In this document: piece by piece, positions 1 to 7,981 of the stretch
Position numbering within the stretch: position 1 is the stretch's first letter
How the letters are laid out: each line of letters starts with the position of its first letter
Program-made: the position numbers and the translations under genes
The notes under the pieces: model-generated
Databases searched by the model: none
Told to the model about the DNA's origin: nothing
Seen by the model: only the letters and a program-made list of their open reading frames with translations
NCBI RefSeq assembly: GCF_905397435.1
Contig: NZ_CAJPVI010000038.1
Location: 1-64,000 of the forward strand
Direction of reading: 5' to 3'
Origin: Cupriavidus numazuensis
Lineage (GTDB): Bacteria; Pseudomonadota; Gammaproteobacteria; Burkholderiales; Burkholderiaceae
Length of the DNA: 64,000 nucleotides

Positions 1-797
1 ACCCGATCGACAGGTCAACGCAAAGGCAGCTCGGCCAATCCCAGCACGGGTCAGATCGGTCCGACGTTCGAAGCGTATTTTGGACTGAGTGTCCCAGCAG
101 TTTCCCTTGCGGCTCATCGAGCAGCGCATGCCGTATTCCTTCAGCTTTCGCTGGAAGTCGTGGCTGGCGTATTGGGACCCACGGTCCGAGTGATGTAGGG
201 CGCCTGGCTCAGGCCTGCGCCGGAACCATGCCATCGTCAACGCGTCGATCACGATGTCCGCCGTCATGCGTGGCTTGATCGACCAGCCCACAACCTCCCG
301 GTTGAACAGGTCCAGCACGACCGCCAGATACAGCCAGCCTTCATCGGTCCAGATGTAGGTGATGTCCGAGGTGAACACCTGGTTCGGCGCCGTCGGCGTG
401 AAGTTGCGATCGAGTAGATTCTCCGCGACCGGCAGCTTGTGCTTCGAATCCGTCGTCACCTTGTAGCGCCGCTTATGCCGGGCCCGGATGTTGTTTTCGC
501 GCATGAGCCGCTCAACCCGATCCTTGCCGGCCGGAAAGCCCCGAGCACGGATCTCCTCTGTCATCCGCGGCGATCCGTAGGCGCCCTTAACCTCGGCGTG
601 AATGGTCCGGATCAAGGTCAGCAACTGCCCGTCGCTCAGCCGCTTGCGCTCAGGCTTGCCGCCGCGCTTCCAGGCTCGATAGCCGTTGTGGCTGACAGAC
701 AGGACCTCACACAGCGCCGACAGCGGATACTGCCGCCGCTGCGAGTCAATCCAGGCGAACTTCACAGGAGGTCCTTCGCGAAGAACGCCGCCGCTTT
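1..797 (-). pseudogene. IS3-family transposase OrfB (catalytic part), disrupted at its C-terminus
   Basis: Reading in the -1 frame after the A7 slippery run gives REGPPVKFAWIDSQRRQ and then a typical IS3 integrase core. The HTH_21-like region and rve domain are visible, including TSDITYIW with the first catalytic Asp and HHSDRGSQY with the second. The sequence follows the family as far as GNCWD (Asp codon at 91-93). After that it reads TQSKIRF where the family has N-A-x-x-E-S-F-F. The catalytic Glu, expected 35 residues after the second Asp, is therefore absent. The frame stays open to the window edge, so the true end is not visible. I infer a rearrangement breakpoint near position 90. Confidence 0.8.
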
Positions 798-1055
798 TTT
801 TGCGATTTCAAGCTCCATCTGCAGGCGCTTGTTCTCGGCCTTCAGGCGCGACAGCTCCATCTGTTCCGGCGTGACGGCCTTCGTGCCGGTGCCGTTGAGC
901 GTGCCCGCATCAGATGCCTTCACCCAGTTGCGCAGTGTCTGGCCTGACATCCCCAATTCTCGGGAAACAACAGCTACCGCCTGCCCGTCCTTGACGCGCT
1001 TCACGGCCGCAGCCTTGAACTCCGCCGTGTATGCCTGGTTTGGTACCTTGAACAT
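762..1055 (-). CDS. IS3-family transposase OrfA
   Basis: This 97-residue protein has the usual OrfA plan. The N-terminal part is a helix-turn-helix of the transposase IS3/IS911 type (YTAEFKAAAVKRV, then RELGMSGQTLRNWVKA). The C-terminal part is a leucine-zipper-like helix (ELSRLKAENKRLQMELEIAKKA). OrfA binds the element's ends and is normally joined to OrfB by programmed -1 frameshifting. Near its 3' end the coding strand has a run of seven A residues (795-801 on the plus strand as T7) inside the IAKK codons, a classical slippery site, and the -1 frame runs on into OrfB. OrfA itself looks intact. Because OrfB is broken, the copy is unlikely to transpose by itself. Confidence 0.9.
   Translation of the reverse strand: MFKVPNQAYTAEFKAAAVKRVKDGQAVAVVSRELGMSGQTLRNWVKASDAGTLNGTGTKAVTPEQMELSRLKAENKRLQMELEIAKKAAAFFAKDLL
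795..801 (-). promoter_or_regulatory. Programmed -1 frameshift site of the IS3 element
   Basis: There are seven consecutive A residues on the coding (minus) strand near the end of OrfA. The OrfA stop lies about 33 bases downstream, and the -1 frame opens directly into the OrfB integrase domain. This matches the A6-A7 slippery sites used by IS3-family elements. The frameshift itself is inferred. Confidence 0.6.
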
Positions 1056-1860
1056 CCTCTTTTCCTTCCGTTCGGTCGACTTTATACACGACCTACTGGA
1101 AGGCGAAATTCCGGGGGAAGCTCAGTTGGACCGCGGGAGTGCAAGCCCAATTGGTTACTGGTGCCTGCAAGCACGACAAAAAGATAGGGCCACTCCCGGC
1201 GAAATCCATCAGGGCCAGCAGGCGTTGCCTGCACCGCAAGGCCGGATATAAGTCTGCAGCCAATCCTGTTGAAGCCTGATGTTGACGTTACCTTGCAAAC
1301 CGGGGCGCGTTCATATAAGTAACCAAAAAGCGCGTCGTTGCCGCTGGCCATCAATTCCACGGTGGCAGTAGCTCAAACGGCTTTGGACGCCTGCGATGGT
1401 GGTCAGTGGTTCGACCCTGCTACGCCATGTGAGTCAGAACCTGTGCCTCACGCGGCACGGCTTTTGGACGATCCCCAAGACGGACTCGGGTACAGCGTTT
1501 CAACCAGGTCAGTGGTGGAACGCCTTCGGCTGCGCTGCGCGCACGTCGTAGTCTGGGGGCAAGCTCATCAGCGTGAGCTGGCGCACGAGTCCCGATTTCC
1601 TCTCTCTACGCGCATGCAATGCGCCCAAGGCATCGTCGCTGAGGCGCCGTTCGGGTCAGACCTTCGCGGTCTTACTCCGAGCCGCGCGTAGCGCAGCCGT
1701 AGGCGTCCCCGTGAAGGCGATATTAGAAGGGACCACTCCGTAATCCGGGTTCGCTCGTACGCGCTGTCCCATCCTAATCATCTACGCGGCAGGCAGTCCA
1801 GCGGTCCTCTGATGCCACAACTGCATTGAGCCCTGGATTGACCACGTAAACGCGCTTTTG

Positions 1861-1889
1861 CCTCCTTTTGTCGCTCGGACAAAAGGAGG
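1861..1889. repeat. Perfect 12-bp inverted repeat (hairpin)
   Basis: The arms CCTCCTTTTGTC (1861-1872) and GACAAAAGGAGG (1878-1889) are exact reverse complements with a 5-base loop (GCTCG). No poly-T tract follows on either strand, so it is not a standard intrinsic terminator. It lies about 160 bases downstream of the permease stop (minus strand) and could protect a transcript end or be a fossil of a mobile element. Confidence 0.7.
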
Positions 1890-1890
1890 T

Positions 1891-1980
1891 CGCCGGCTAC
1901 GCCGGCGAAACAGCCGCGCCAGCGAAGAGCGATAACCCACCCTCAACGAGAAGCTCCGCCGGCTACGCCGGCGAAACAGC
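1891..1980. repeat. Two copies of a 24-bp palindrome-containing direct repeat
   Basis: An identical 24-base unit occurs at 1891-1914 and 1957-1980, 66 bases apart. Each copy contains the 17-base palindrome CGCCGGC-TAC-GCCGGCG. The first copy abuts the 12-bp hairpin at 1861-1889. The arrangement resembles a small REP-like repeat. Confidence 0.75.
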
Positions 1981-2047
1981 AGCACATGCCAAGACCGATA
2001 CCCCCGCAATTCGGCGATGACCCTTTCTTATTTCATGGGACCGGCGT

Positions 2048-2707
2048 TCAGTGCCGCCCAGGCAACGACAACCGTCGCTCCAGCACATGCTGCAGCCCCG
2101 ATAGCCCGGTGCTGAGCACCCAGTAAATCGCCGCCACCGCAAGATAAAGCGGCAACGGCTGATAGGTCGCCGCAATGACTTCCTGCGCCGTGCGCAGCAG
2201 TTCCGTCACGGTAATGACCGACACCAGCGAGGTGTCCTTGATCAGGCTGATCAGGCTGTTGGAAAGACTCGGCACCGCAAGACGCAGGGCCTGCGGGCCG
2301 ACCACGTAGCGCAGTGTCTGCGCTCGCGTCAGGCCCAGGCTGTACGCTGCCAGCCACTGGCCGCGCGCAATGCCGAGAATCGCACCGCGCATGCTCTCGG
2401 ACAGGTAGGCGCCGACATTGAGGCTCAGCGTCAGCACGCCCGCAGGCGTCGGCTCCAGCGCGATGCCGATACCGGGCAAGCCGTAGTAGACGACAAAGAT
2501 CTGCACCAGCAGCGGCGTGCCGCGCATGATGCTGACGTACGTGCGCGCGATGCCCTTCAGCACCGCGCTGTGGCTGATGCCCATGAGCGCCACCACCATG
2601 CCCAGCACCAGCCCGAAGGCCATCGACCACAGCGCGAACTTGATGGTCAGCAGCGTGCCCTGCAGCAGCACGGGCATGGAATCGGAGATGAGCTGGAGCG
2701 CGGACAT
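2048..2707 (-). CDS. Polar amino-acid ABC transporter permease (HisM/TcyL-like)
   Basis: This 219-residue inner-membrane protein has about five hydrophobic segments and the layout of the His/Glu/Gln/Arg/opine permease family. TMs 1-2 cover roughly residues 10-60. The segment MRGTPLLVQIF is the family hallmark, and the coupling loop EAA-like motif lies near SLGLTRAQTLRYVVGPQALR. It should form the membrane channel for the substrate delivered by the binding protein encoded just upstream (2812-3624), about 100 bases away on the same strand. No ATP-binding gene follows; the DNA downstream is non-coding debris near a broken IS. Resemblance to cystine (TcyJ/TcyL) systems is a family-level impression and the substrate is not proven. 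Confidence 0.9.
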   Translation of the reverse strand: MSALQLISDSMPVLLQGTLLTIKFALWSMAFGLVLGMVVALMGISHSAVLKGIARTYVSIMRGTPLLVQIFVVYYGLPGIGIALEPTPAGVLTLSLNVGAYLSESMRGAILGIARGQWLAAYSLGLTRAQTLRYVVGPQALRLAVPSLSNSLISLIKDTSLVSVITVTELLRTAQEVIAATYQPLPLYLAVAAIYWVLSTGLSGLQHVLERRLSLPGRH

Positions 2708-2811
2708 AGGGGAATCGCCGGAAAGATGCGCGCATCATACGGCCTGCCGGCATGCACGCAAACCCCGCGCAGCCTGTGGCCGGGCGGGGTATTGGTATGA
2801 CAGGTGTGGAT

Positions 2812-3624
2812 TTACTTGCCGGGCTTGGTCACGTCCGACCCGAACCACTTCACCGACAGCTTGGTCAGCGTGCCGTCCTTGCGCAGGTCATCGAGCGCAT
2901 GGTCGATAGCCTGGGCGAATTTCGGGTTGTCCTTGCGGAACGGGATGGCCACTTCCGCATTCGCGCCCGCCACCACCGCGCCCGGACGCAGCGGCAGGTT
3001 AGCGCTCTTGATCAGGTAGGTGACCATCAGCCGGTCATTGAGCGCGGCATCCACGCGCTGCGCAGCCAGATCGCGCAGATATTCGGGCGCGCCGGGATAG
3101 GTCTTGACGTCGATGCCAGGCACCGATTTGGCGAGCTCGTTGTAGTTGCTGCCCAGGCTCACGCCGAGCTTGTGGCCCTTCAGTTCTTCGAGCGACTTGA
3201 ATTCGCGCTTGTCATCCTTGCGCTGGATAAGCTGCGCGGCCGAGTAGACATAAGGCGTCGAGAAGTCCAGCACCTGCTTGCGCTGCGGTGTCACCGAGAC
3301 CTGGTTGACGATCACGTCGAACTTGCCCGCCTGCAGACCGGCAATGATGCCGCTCCATTCCGTGGTGACGAACTCCGGCTTCACGCCGAGCTTCGCGGCG
3401 ACGGCGCGCGCCACGTCTACGTCGAATCCATCCAGCTCGTTCTTGGGGTTGCGGAAGCCGAACGGCGGATAGGTGCCCTCCAGGCCAACCTTCAGCACGC
3501 CGGCCTGCTTGACCGTATCGAGCAGGTCCGCGGCGCTGGCCGCGGTAGCGCTCAGGCCGGCGGCGCCGGCGATCAGCGAGGCAGCCAGCAGGGATTTGAG
3601 CCAGCCATGACGAATCGATCGCAT
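2812..3624 (-). CDS. Polar amino-acid ABC transporter, periplasmic substrate-binding protein
   Basis: This 270-residue protein belongs to SBP family 3. The N-terminus is a Sec signal peptide (basic MRSIRHGWLK, hydrophobic stretch, cleavage near ATAASA-AD). The mature part has the family pattern: GVLKVGLEGTYPPFGF, then NELDGFDVDVARAVA, then the ligand-binding region LQAGKFDVIVNQVSVTPQR, and a second lobe starting around KGHKLGVSLGSN. It captures an amino acid in the periplasm, possibly cystine or another polar residue, and delivers it to the permease encoded downstream. The start is supported by TGGAGA about 7 bases upstream. It is the first gene of the minus-strand unit, with dadA lying further upstream on the same strand. 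Confidence 0.92.
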   Translation of the reverse strand: MRSIRHGWLKSLLAASLIAGAAGLSATAASAADLLDTVKQAGVLKVGLEGTYPPFGFRNPKNELDGFDVDVARAVAAKLGVKPEFVTTEWSGIIAGLQAGKFDVIVNQVSVTPQRKQVLDFSTPYVYSAAQLIQRKDDKREFKSLEELKGHKLGVSLGSNYNELAKSVPGIDVKTYPGAPEYLRDLAAQRVDAALNDRLMVTYLIKSANLPLRPGAVVAGANAEVAIPFRKDNPKFAQAIDHALDDLRKDGTLTKLSVKWFGSDVTKPGK

Positions 3625-3830
3625 ATGTTCTCCAGTGGGATGCGGACTGACCGGCGTCTCTTGTAAAGGCGCCGGCCGCTTGTGCTGCTATGAGCCTATA
3701 TCGGCCTCAACACTACCGCAAACGCTATCGATAACGAAATAACGATTCATCATGGCTATATAACTGCCAAGCCTCCTTGCGTTCTACGAGGCATCCATCC
3801 GAACCACTACGGCAAGATGCCGCCGCGCAG

Positions 3831-5111
3831 CTACGCATGCGCGGCGGTGAAATCGTCGGCATTGACGGCAGGCTTGCGTCCGGCAAGCTGGTCGGCAAGC
3901 AGACCGGCGCTACCCATGGCCAGCGTGAAGCCGAGCGCGCCATGCCCGAGATTGAGCCACAGGCCGCGCAGGCGTGATGGCCCGACCATCGGCAAGCCAT
4001 CAGGCGTCGCGGGCCGTAATCCTGCCCAGGGCTGCAACTGCGCGACCGGGATATCGGGCACGATTCCTTCAAACAGCGCGCGCGTCTGCGCCACCAGCGT
4101 GCCGACGCGCTCGGGATCGATCCGTGCGCCGCCACGCACGAGGTCGGCCATGCCCGCGACGCGCAGCGTATTGCCGATGCGCGCATAGACGATCTTGTTG
4201 GCGAAGTCCGTGATGCTGATATGCGGCGCCCGCCCACCATTCGACAGCGGCACGGTGATGCTGTAGCCCTTCAACGGCCACAGCATCGGCCGCACGCCCA
4301 GCGGGCGCAACAGCGGTACGCTGCCGATGCCGCCGGCAACCACCACGGCATCGGCCAGCACTACGCCCGCAGTCGTCTGCACGCCCGTAACGCGGTCTCC
4401 CTGCTGCACCAGACCCTGCACGTCGGTACCGAAACGCACCGTCACGCCCGGCCGGTGCTGCAGCAACCGTGCCAGCGACAGACAGAAGCGATGGCAATCT
4501 CCCACCTCCTCGCTCGGCGTGTAGATCGCGCCCGCGATCTCGTCGCGGATGCCCGCCAGCGCGGGCTCCAGCGCCACGCACGCGTCGCGTTCAAGTGCCT
4601 GCTGTTCGCAGCCGAGGCTGGCCTGGTAGTCGAGCAATCGCCGCGCCGATTCGAACGCGGCCCCATCGCGATGCACAATCAGCTTGCCGCGCCGCGCAAA
4701 ATCGAAGTCGCTCGCCGTCCCGGCCCGGGCACCTTCGCTGGCCACGAACGCCTGCATCAGGTCGCGCGAGTAGAACGCCAGGCGCAGCAGCTTGCGCGTG
4801 GTGGCCTCGCTGGTCCCGGCATTGCAAGCGCGCATGAATGCGGCCAGCCAGCGCCACTGCGCGGGATCGGCCACGGGCCGGAAGCGCATTGGCGAATCGC
4901 GCCGCAGCAGCCAGCCGGGCACCTTGCCCATCACGCCCGGTCCCGCGAGCGGCGACACGTAGCTGTAGCTGAGCTGCCCGCCGTTGGCGAAGCTGGTTTC
5001 CTCGCCAGGGCCTTCATGGCGTTCGAGCACCGTCACCTCGTGGCCATCCTGCGCCAGGCGCCACGCGCTGGTCATGCCGACCACGCCGGCGCCCACGATC
5101 ACTACCCGCAT
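3831..5111 (-). CDS. dadA: D-amino-acid dehydrogenase (DadA family, FAD-dependent)
   Basis: This 426-residue flavoprotein would oxidise D-amino acids to 2-oxo acids and ammonia, passing electrons to the respiratory chain at the inner membrane. The Rossmann motif VVIVGAGVVGMTSAWRLA at the very N-terminus binds FAD, and the DAO fold continues through VVAGGIGSVPLL to the C-terminal WAGLRPATPDGLPMVG and GHGALGFTLAMG blocks typical of DadA. I chose the ATG at 5111: AAGGA lies 5 bases before it and the FAD motif starts at once. A GTG at 5126 and an ATG at 5117 are in frame. Neighbouring amino-acid importer genes suggest uptake plus catabolism. A decayed LysR gene lies just upstream in divergent orientation. 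Confidence 0.9.
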   Translation of the reverse strand: MRVVIVGAGVVGMTSAWRLAQDGHEVTVLERHEGPGEETSFANGGQLSYSYVSPLAGPGVMGKVPGWLLRRDSPMRFRPVADPAQWRWLAAFMRACNAGTSEATTRKLLRLAFYSRDLMQAFVASEGARAGTASDFDFARRGKLIVHRDGAAFESARRLLDYQASLGCEQQALERDACVALEPALAGIRDEIAGAIYTPSEEVGDCHRFCLSLARLLQHRPGVTVRFGTDVQGLVQQGDRVTGVQTTAGVVLADAVVVAGGIGSVPLLRPLGVRPMLWPLKGYSITVPLSNGGRAPHISITDFANKIVYARIGNTLRVAGMADLVRGGARIDPERVGTLVAQTRALFEGIVPDIPVAQLQPWAGLRPATPDGLPMVGPSRLRGLWLNLGHGALGFTLAMGSAGLLADQLAGRKPAVNADDFTAAHA

Positions 5112-5214
5112 TGCCATCCTTGTCACTGTCTTTGCTGTTCATCCGATGGCAGCAGCGTAGTCGAGTTCATGCGCCTTGCCCAATGCCAATACGTGCCAGA
5201 ATATGCCTTTAGGC

Positions 5215-5575
5215 TATGGGCTGGACGCTACGACGACAACAGCTCGCTGGGCCTGCTGGTGCGCCAGACCCTGGCTCGGCATGCGCTGGAGCCACATTCG
5301 ACACTCGAAGTGCAGACGTATTCGCTGGCCTTGTCGCTGGTGGAAGCCGGACTCGGCATGGCGTTGCTTGACCAGTTCACGGCATTGAGCGCCAGTCGTG
5401 CGCGCGCCTCGCTGCACGCGGTACAGCCTGCCCTGCCGTTCGAAATCCAGCTGCTGCGCGCGAGCAGTTCGCGCAGGCCGCCGCAGTTCTCGCCGCCACC
5501 CTGCCGGACCAGCTAGAAGCGCCCGTCGCCAGCTTCGACGCCACCGCCGCCACTGCCGCAAGAGGACGCGATTGA
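5215..5575 (+). pseudogene. LysR-type regulator remnant (effector-binding domain only), frameshifted
   Basis: One frame reads DDNSSLGLLVRQTLARHALE, then VQTYSLALSLVEAGLGMALLDQFTA and ALPFEIQLLRA, which is the C-terminal half of a LysR effector domain. The natural continuation, EQFAQAAAVLAATLPDQLE, is found in another frame and ends at 5575. The two parts join across the run GCGCGCGAGCAG near 5455-5470. The DNA-binding N-terminal half is missing, as only about 40 bases separate the fragment from the shared upstream region. I infer a deleted, frameshifted regulator that probably once controlled the divergent dadA gene. A sequencing error could explain the frameshift but not the missing N-terminus. 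Confidence 0.75.
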
Positions 5576-5636
5576 TTGACAGCCTCGCGCGGCCTGCACC
5601 ATCATCAAGGCGCCCGAACGGTGCCCTCGTCCAGCC

Positions 5637-6971
5637 ATGTTCGTACTGACCCTGCTCCTCCTCATCCTGATCAGCGCCTTCTTCTCGATTTCCGAGATCG
5701 CGCTGACCGCCGCCCGGCGCACCAAGCTTCAGACCCTGTCCGAACGCGGCGACCGCCGCGCCACCAAGGTGCTGCTGCTGAAGGAAGAGCCCGGCAACTT
5801 CTTCACGATCGTGCAGATCGGTGTGAACAGCGTGGCGATCCTGGCCGGTATCCTCGGTGAAAAGCATGTCTCCGACCTGGTATTCGCAGCACTGTCGCAG
5901 TACATGGACACCGGCATCGCGCAGCGCGTCGCCAATATCGGCTCGTTCCTGATCGTCACGCTGCTGTTCATCCAGTTTGCCGACCTGATTCCCAAGCGCA
6001 TCGCGATGAGCTTTCCCGAGGTCTGCGCGCTCGCGGTAATCGATCCCATACTGACGCTGCTGCGCGTGCTCAAGCCGCTGGTCTACGTGTTCAACGCCGC
6101 CGCCGATGCCACGCTGCGGCTGTTCGGCCTGCCGACCAAGACCGTCGAGCAGATCACCACCGAAGACATCGCGGCGATGGTCGATGCCGGCGCGGAGGCC
6201 GGCGTGCTGCTCAAGCATGAGATCCACCTGATCGAGAATGTGTTCGAGCTCGATTCCAAGAGCGTCACGGCGATCATGACGCCGCGCGACGACGTGGTCT
6301 ACCTGAGCCTGGACGAGACCGCCGACAGCGTGCGGCGCAAACTCGTGAACCAGCCGCACGCGCAATACCCGGTATGCGGCCACGATCTCGACGACGTGCA
6401 GGGCTACATCGATTCCAAGGACATCCTGCAGTTGCTGCTGGCCGACGAAACGGCAACGGTGATCGGCAATATCGGCAAGCACCACGACAAGAACGTGCTG
6501 GTGATTCCGGACACGCTGACGCTTTCCGAAGCGCTCACGCGCTTCCGCGAAATGCACGAGAACTTTGCCGTGGTGATGAACGAATACGGCCTGGTGGTCG
6601 GCATCGTCACGCTGGACGACATTGTCGGCGCGCTGATGGGCGACATCCTGTATTCGAGCGAGGACGAGCAGATCGTGCGGCGCGACGACAGCTCCTGGCT
6701 GGTGGACGGCCTGACGCCGCTGATCGACCTGAAGAAGGCGCTGGAGATCGACTCGCTGCCGGGCGAGGACTACGTCGACACCGTGGCAGGCCTGGTGATC
6801 TACGCGCTGAAGCGCATCCCGAAGAAATCGGAGTCGATCACCGTGGCGGGCTTCCGCTTTGAAGTGCTGGACATCGACCATCACAAGATCGATCAGCTCC
6901 TGGTGTCGCGCCTGACGGCCGGGACGACGGCGGCGCAGGGACAACAGTCGGCGCCGGAAGCGGGACGCTGA
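5637..6971 (+). CDS. CNNM/CorC-family transporter (DUF21, CBS pair, CorC_HlyC)
   Basis: This 444-residue inner-membrane protein belongs to the HlyC/CorC (YtfL/PaeA-like) family. The DUF21/CNNM membrane domain spans roughly residues 1-190 and starts directly with a hydrophobic helix followed by ISEIALTAARRTKLQ. Two CBS domains follow (from IMTPRDDVVYLSLDET and from VLVIPDTLTLSEALTRF through YGLVVGIVTLDDIVGALMG). The C-terminal CorC_HlyC domain is near SWLVDGLTPLIDLKKAL and VAGFRFEVLDIDHHKI. Relatives are implicated in Mg2+/Co2+ or polyamine export; the substrate here is unknown. Its last 134 bases overlap the convergent PAP2 gene. No clear Shine-Dalgarno is seen, but the start fits the family. 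Confidence 0.9.
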   Translation: MFVLTLLLLILISAFFSISEIALTAARRTKLQTLSERGDRRATKVLLLKEEPGNFFTIVQIGVNSVAILAGILGEKHVSDLVFAALSQYMDTGIAQRVANIGSFLIVTLLFIQFADLIPKRIAMSFPEVCALAVIDPILTLLRVLKPLVYVFNAAADATLRLFGLPTKTVEQITTEDIAAMVDAGAEAGVLLKHEIHLIENVFELDSKSVTAIMTPRDDVVYLSLDETADSVRRKLVNQPHAQYPVCGHDLDDVQGYIDSKDILQLLLADETATVIGNIGKHHDKNVLVIPDTLTLSEALTRFREMHENFAVVMNEYGLVVGIVTLDDIVGALMGDILYSSEDEQIVRRDDSSWLVDGLTPLIDLKKALEIDSLPGEDYVDTVAGLVIYALKRIPKKSESITVAGFRFEVLDIDHHKIDQLLVSRLTAGTTAAQGQQSAPEAGR

Positions 6972-7956
6972 GCGCGCCCGCCTGGCGATACTGCTCGATC
7001 CTGTCGGGCAGGTGGAACGCCACGAGGTAGCCAGCGGCAGCCATGACCGCGAGCGCCGCGACGGTGCCCAGTTGCCATGCCGACAGACGCGCCGGCACAT
7101 GCAGCGTGATATAGGCGGTGCCCAGCAGTGCAATCCACGCGAGCCCAAGCACGAAACCGGCCACCACGTCCGAGAGCCAGTGCATGCCCAGGTACAGGCG
7201 CGATAGGCCGATCGCCGCCACCGCCACGCTGGTCAGCGCCAGCACCGGCACACGCACGCGCCAGGGCTGGCGCAGGCAGATCAGGAAGGCGAGGAAGCCA
7301 TAGGTCACCATGCTGCTGCTGGCGTGGCCGCTGGGGAACGAGTAGGACTCCAGCCCGCTGTAGATGCTTGCCGGACGATGGCGCTGCAGGCCGAACTTGA
7401 GCGCTATCACGCAGGCGCGCGCACCGAGCAAGGCAATCGCCCAGTACGCCGCGGCGGCCCATGCGCGCCGCCACGCCAGCCACGCAAAGACAGCGACGCC
7501 GACCACTACCGAGACCCGCGCGCCGCCAAGCTCGGTGATGGCGATCATGGCCACGTCAAGCCAGCCCTGACGCGCCGCGCGCAATTGGCCGAACACGGCG
7601 TGGTCCAGCGCGACCAATCCGCGCTCTTCGGCAATCCCGTCGACGAGCCAAAGCAGCGCGCCGCCGCAGGCCAGCAGGATCGCGCCTGCGGTGACGACGA
7701 GCAGCAACTCGGCCGCGTCGCGTTCCAGCATGCGCAGCGTCACAGCCCGAAGCCGCGATGGCGGCGCGCCCCCGTCGGCGGCGCGCTTCGACAATGCCGC
7801 CACGCCACCGGCGCGCCATGCGTCGAGCCGCCGCACCAGTGGCCGAAGGATGCCGAGCAATAGCGGAATCAGCCAGAACAGCATCAAGGCCGCCAGCGCG
7901 AACAGCGCCAGCATGCCCAGTGCCTGGGCCGGCATCAACGATCCCTGCACATCCAT
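6838..7956 (-). CDS. PAP2-family membrane phosphatase
   Basis: This 372-residue polytopic membrane protein has all three phosphatidic-acid-phosphatase motifs in order: K-x6-RP (KFGLQRHRP), the catalytic PSGH (SYSFPSGHAS) and SR-x5-H-x3-D (SRLYLGMHWLSD). Enzymes of this type dephosphorylate lipid phosphates such as undecaprenyl pyrophosphate or phosphatidate at the outer face of the inner membrane. I chose ATG 7956 because AGGAG lies 7 bases before it; an upstream in-frame start at 8037 would overlap the HD gene more deeply. The C-terminal tail of about 40 residues is Pro/Ser/Arg-rich and is encoded opposite the end of the CorC gene, so it may be a read-through extension rather than a folded domain. 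Confidence 0.88.
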   Translation of the reverse strand: MDVQGSLMPAQALGMLALFALAALMLFWLIPLLLGILRPLVRRLDAWRAGGVAALSKRAADGGAPPSRLRAVTLRMLERDAAELLLVVTAGAILLACGGALLWLVDGIAEERGLVALDHAVFGQLRAARQGWLDVAMIAITELGGARVSVVVGVAVFAWLAWRRAWAAAAYWAIALLGARACVIALKFGLQRHRPASIYSGLESYSFPSGHASSSMVTYGFLAFLICLRQPWRVRVPVLALTSVAVAAIGLSRLYLGMHWLSDVVAGFVLGLAWIALLGTAYITLHVPARLSAWQLGTVAALAVMAAAGYLVAFHLPDRIEQYRQAGALSVPLPAPTVVPAPPSSRPSGATPGADRSCDGRCPALQSGSPPR

Positions 7957-7981
7957 GGCCACTCCTGCCTCGTGCGCGTTT

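Larger units (their letters stand above)
1..1124 (-). mobile_element. Truncated IS3-family insertion sequence
   Basis: The element carries an OrfA/OrfB transposase pair on the minus strand. A candidate terminal inverted repeat lies upstream of OrfA. Read on the minus strand it begins TGAGCTTCCCCCGG and its outermost base is 1124, which is the TG..CA style of IS3-family ends. The other end is not recognisable. The OrfB reading departs from the family sequence at about position 90, immediately after the conserved GNCWD block, so the distal part of the gene and the second repeat are missing or replaced. I infer a dead, rearranged copy. The exact outer border at 1124 is a judgement from the repeat style only, because no target-site duplication can be tested. 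Confidence 0.8.
1125..2047. other. Gene-poor debris between the IS element and the ABC permease
   Basis: No open frame in this 0.9-kb stretch resembles a protein family I know. The frames present (for example 1338-1691 plus, 1082-1360 minus) have no convincing ribosome binding site and odd composition. The stretch contains a perfect 12-bp hairpin at 1861-1889 and two copies of a 24-bp repeat at 1891-1914 and 1957-1980. It occupies the place where the ATPase gene of the adjacent ABC importer would be expected. I see no ATPase remnant such as a Walker A or signature motif. Confidence 0.6.

Noticed and set aside
1338..1691. A 117-codon frame in the debris after the IS
   Set aside because: No ribosome binding site, no recognisable family and uneven composition; I could not support it as a gene.
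5127..5214. A sigma-54-like TGGCACG box upstream of dadA (minus strand)
   Set aside because: The GG-to-GC spacing is one base too short, so I did not list it as a promoter.
5214..7148. A 644-codon frame on the minus strand opposite the CorC gene
   Set aside because: Its composition is that of a shadow frame, and the plus strand holds a full CNNM/CBS/CorC protein there.
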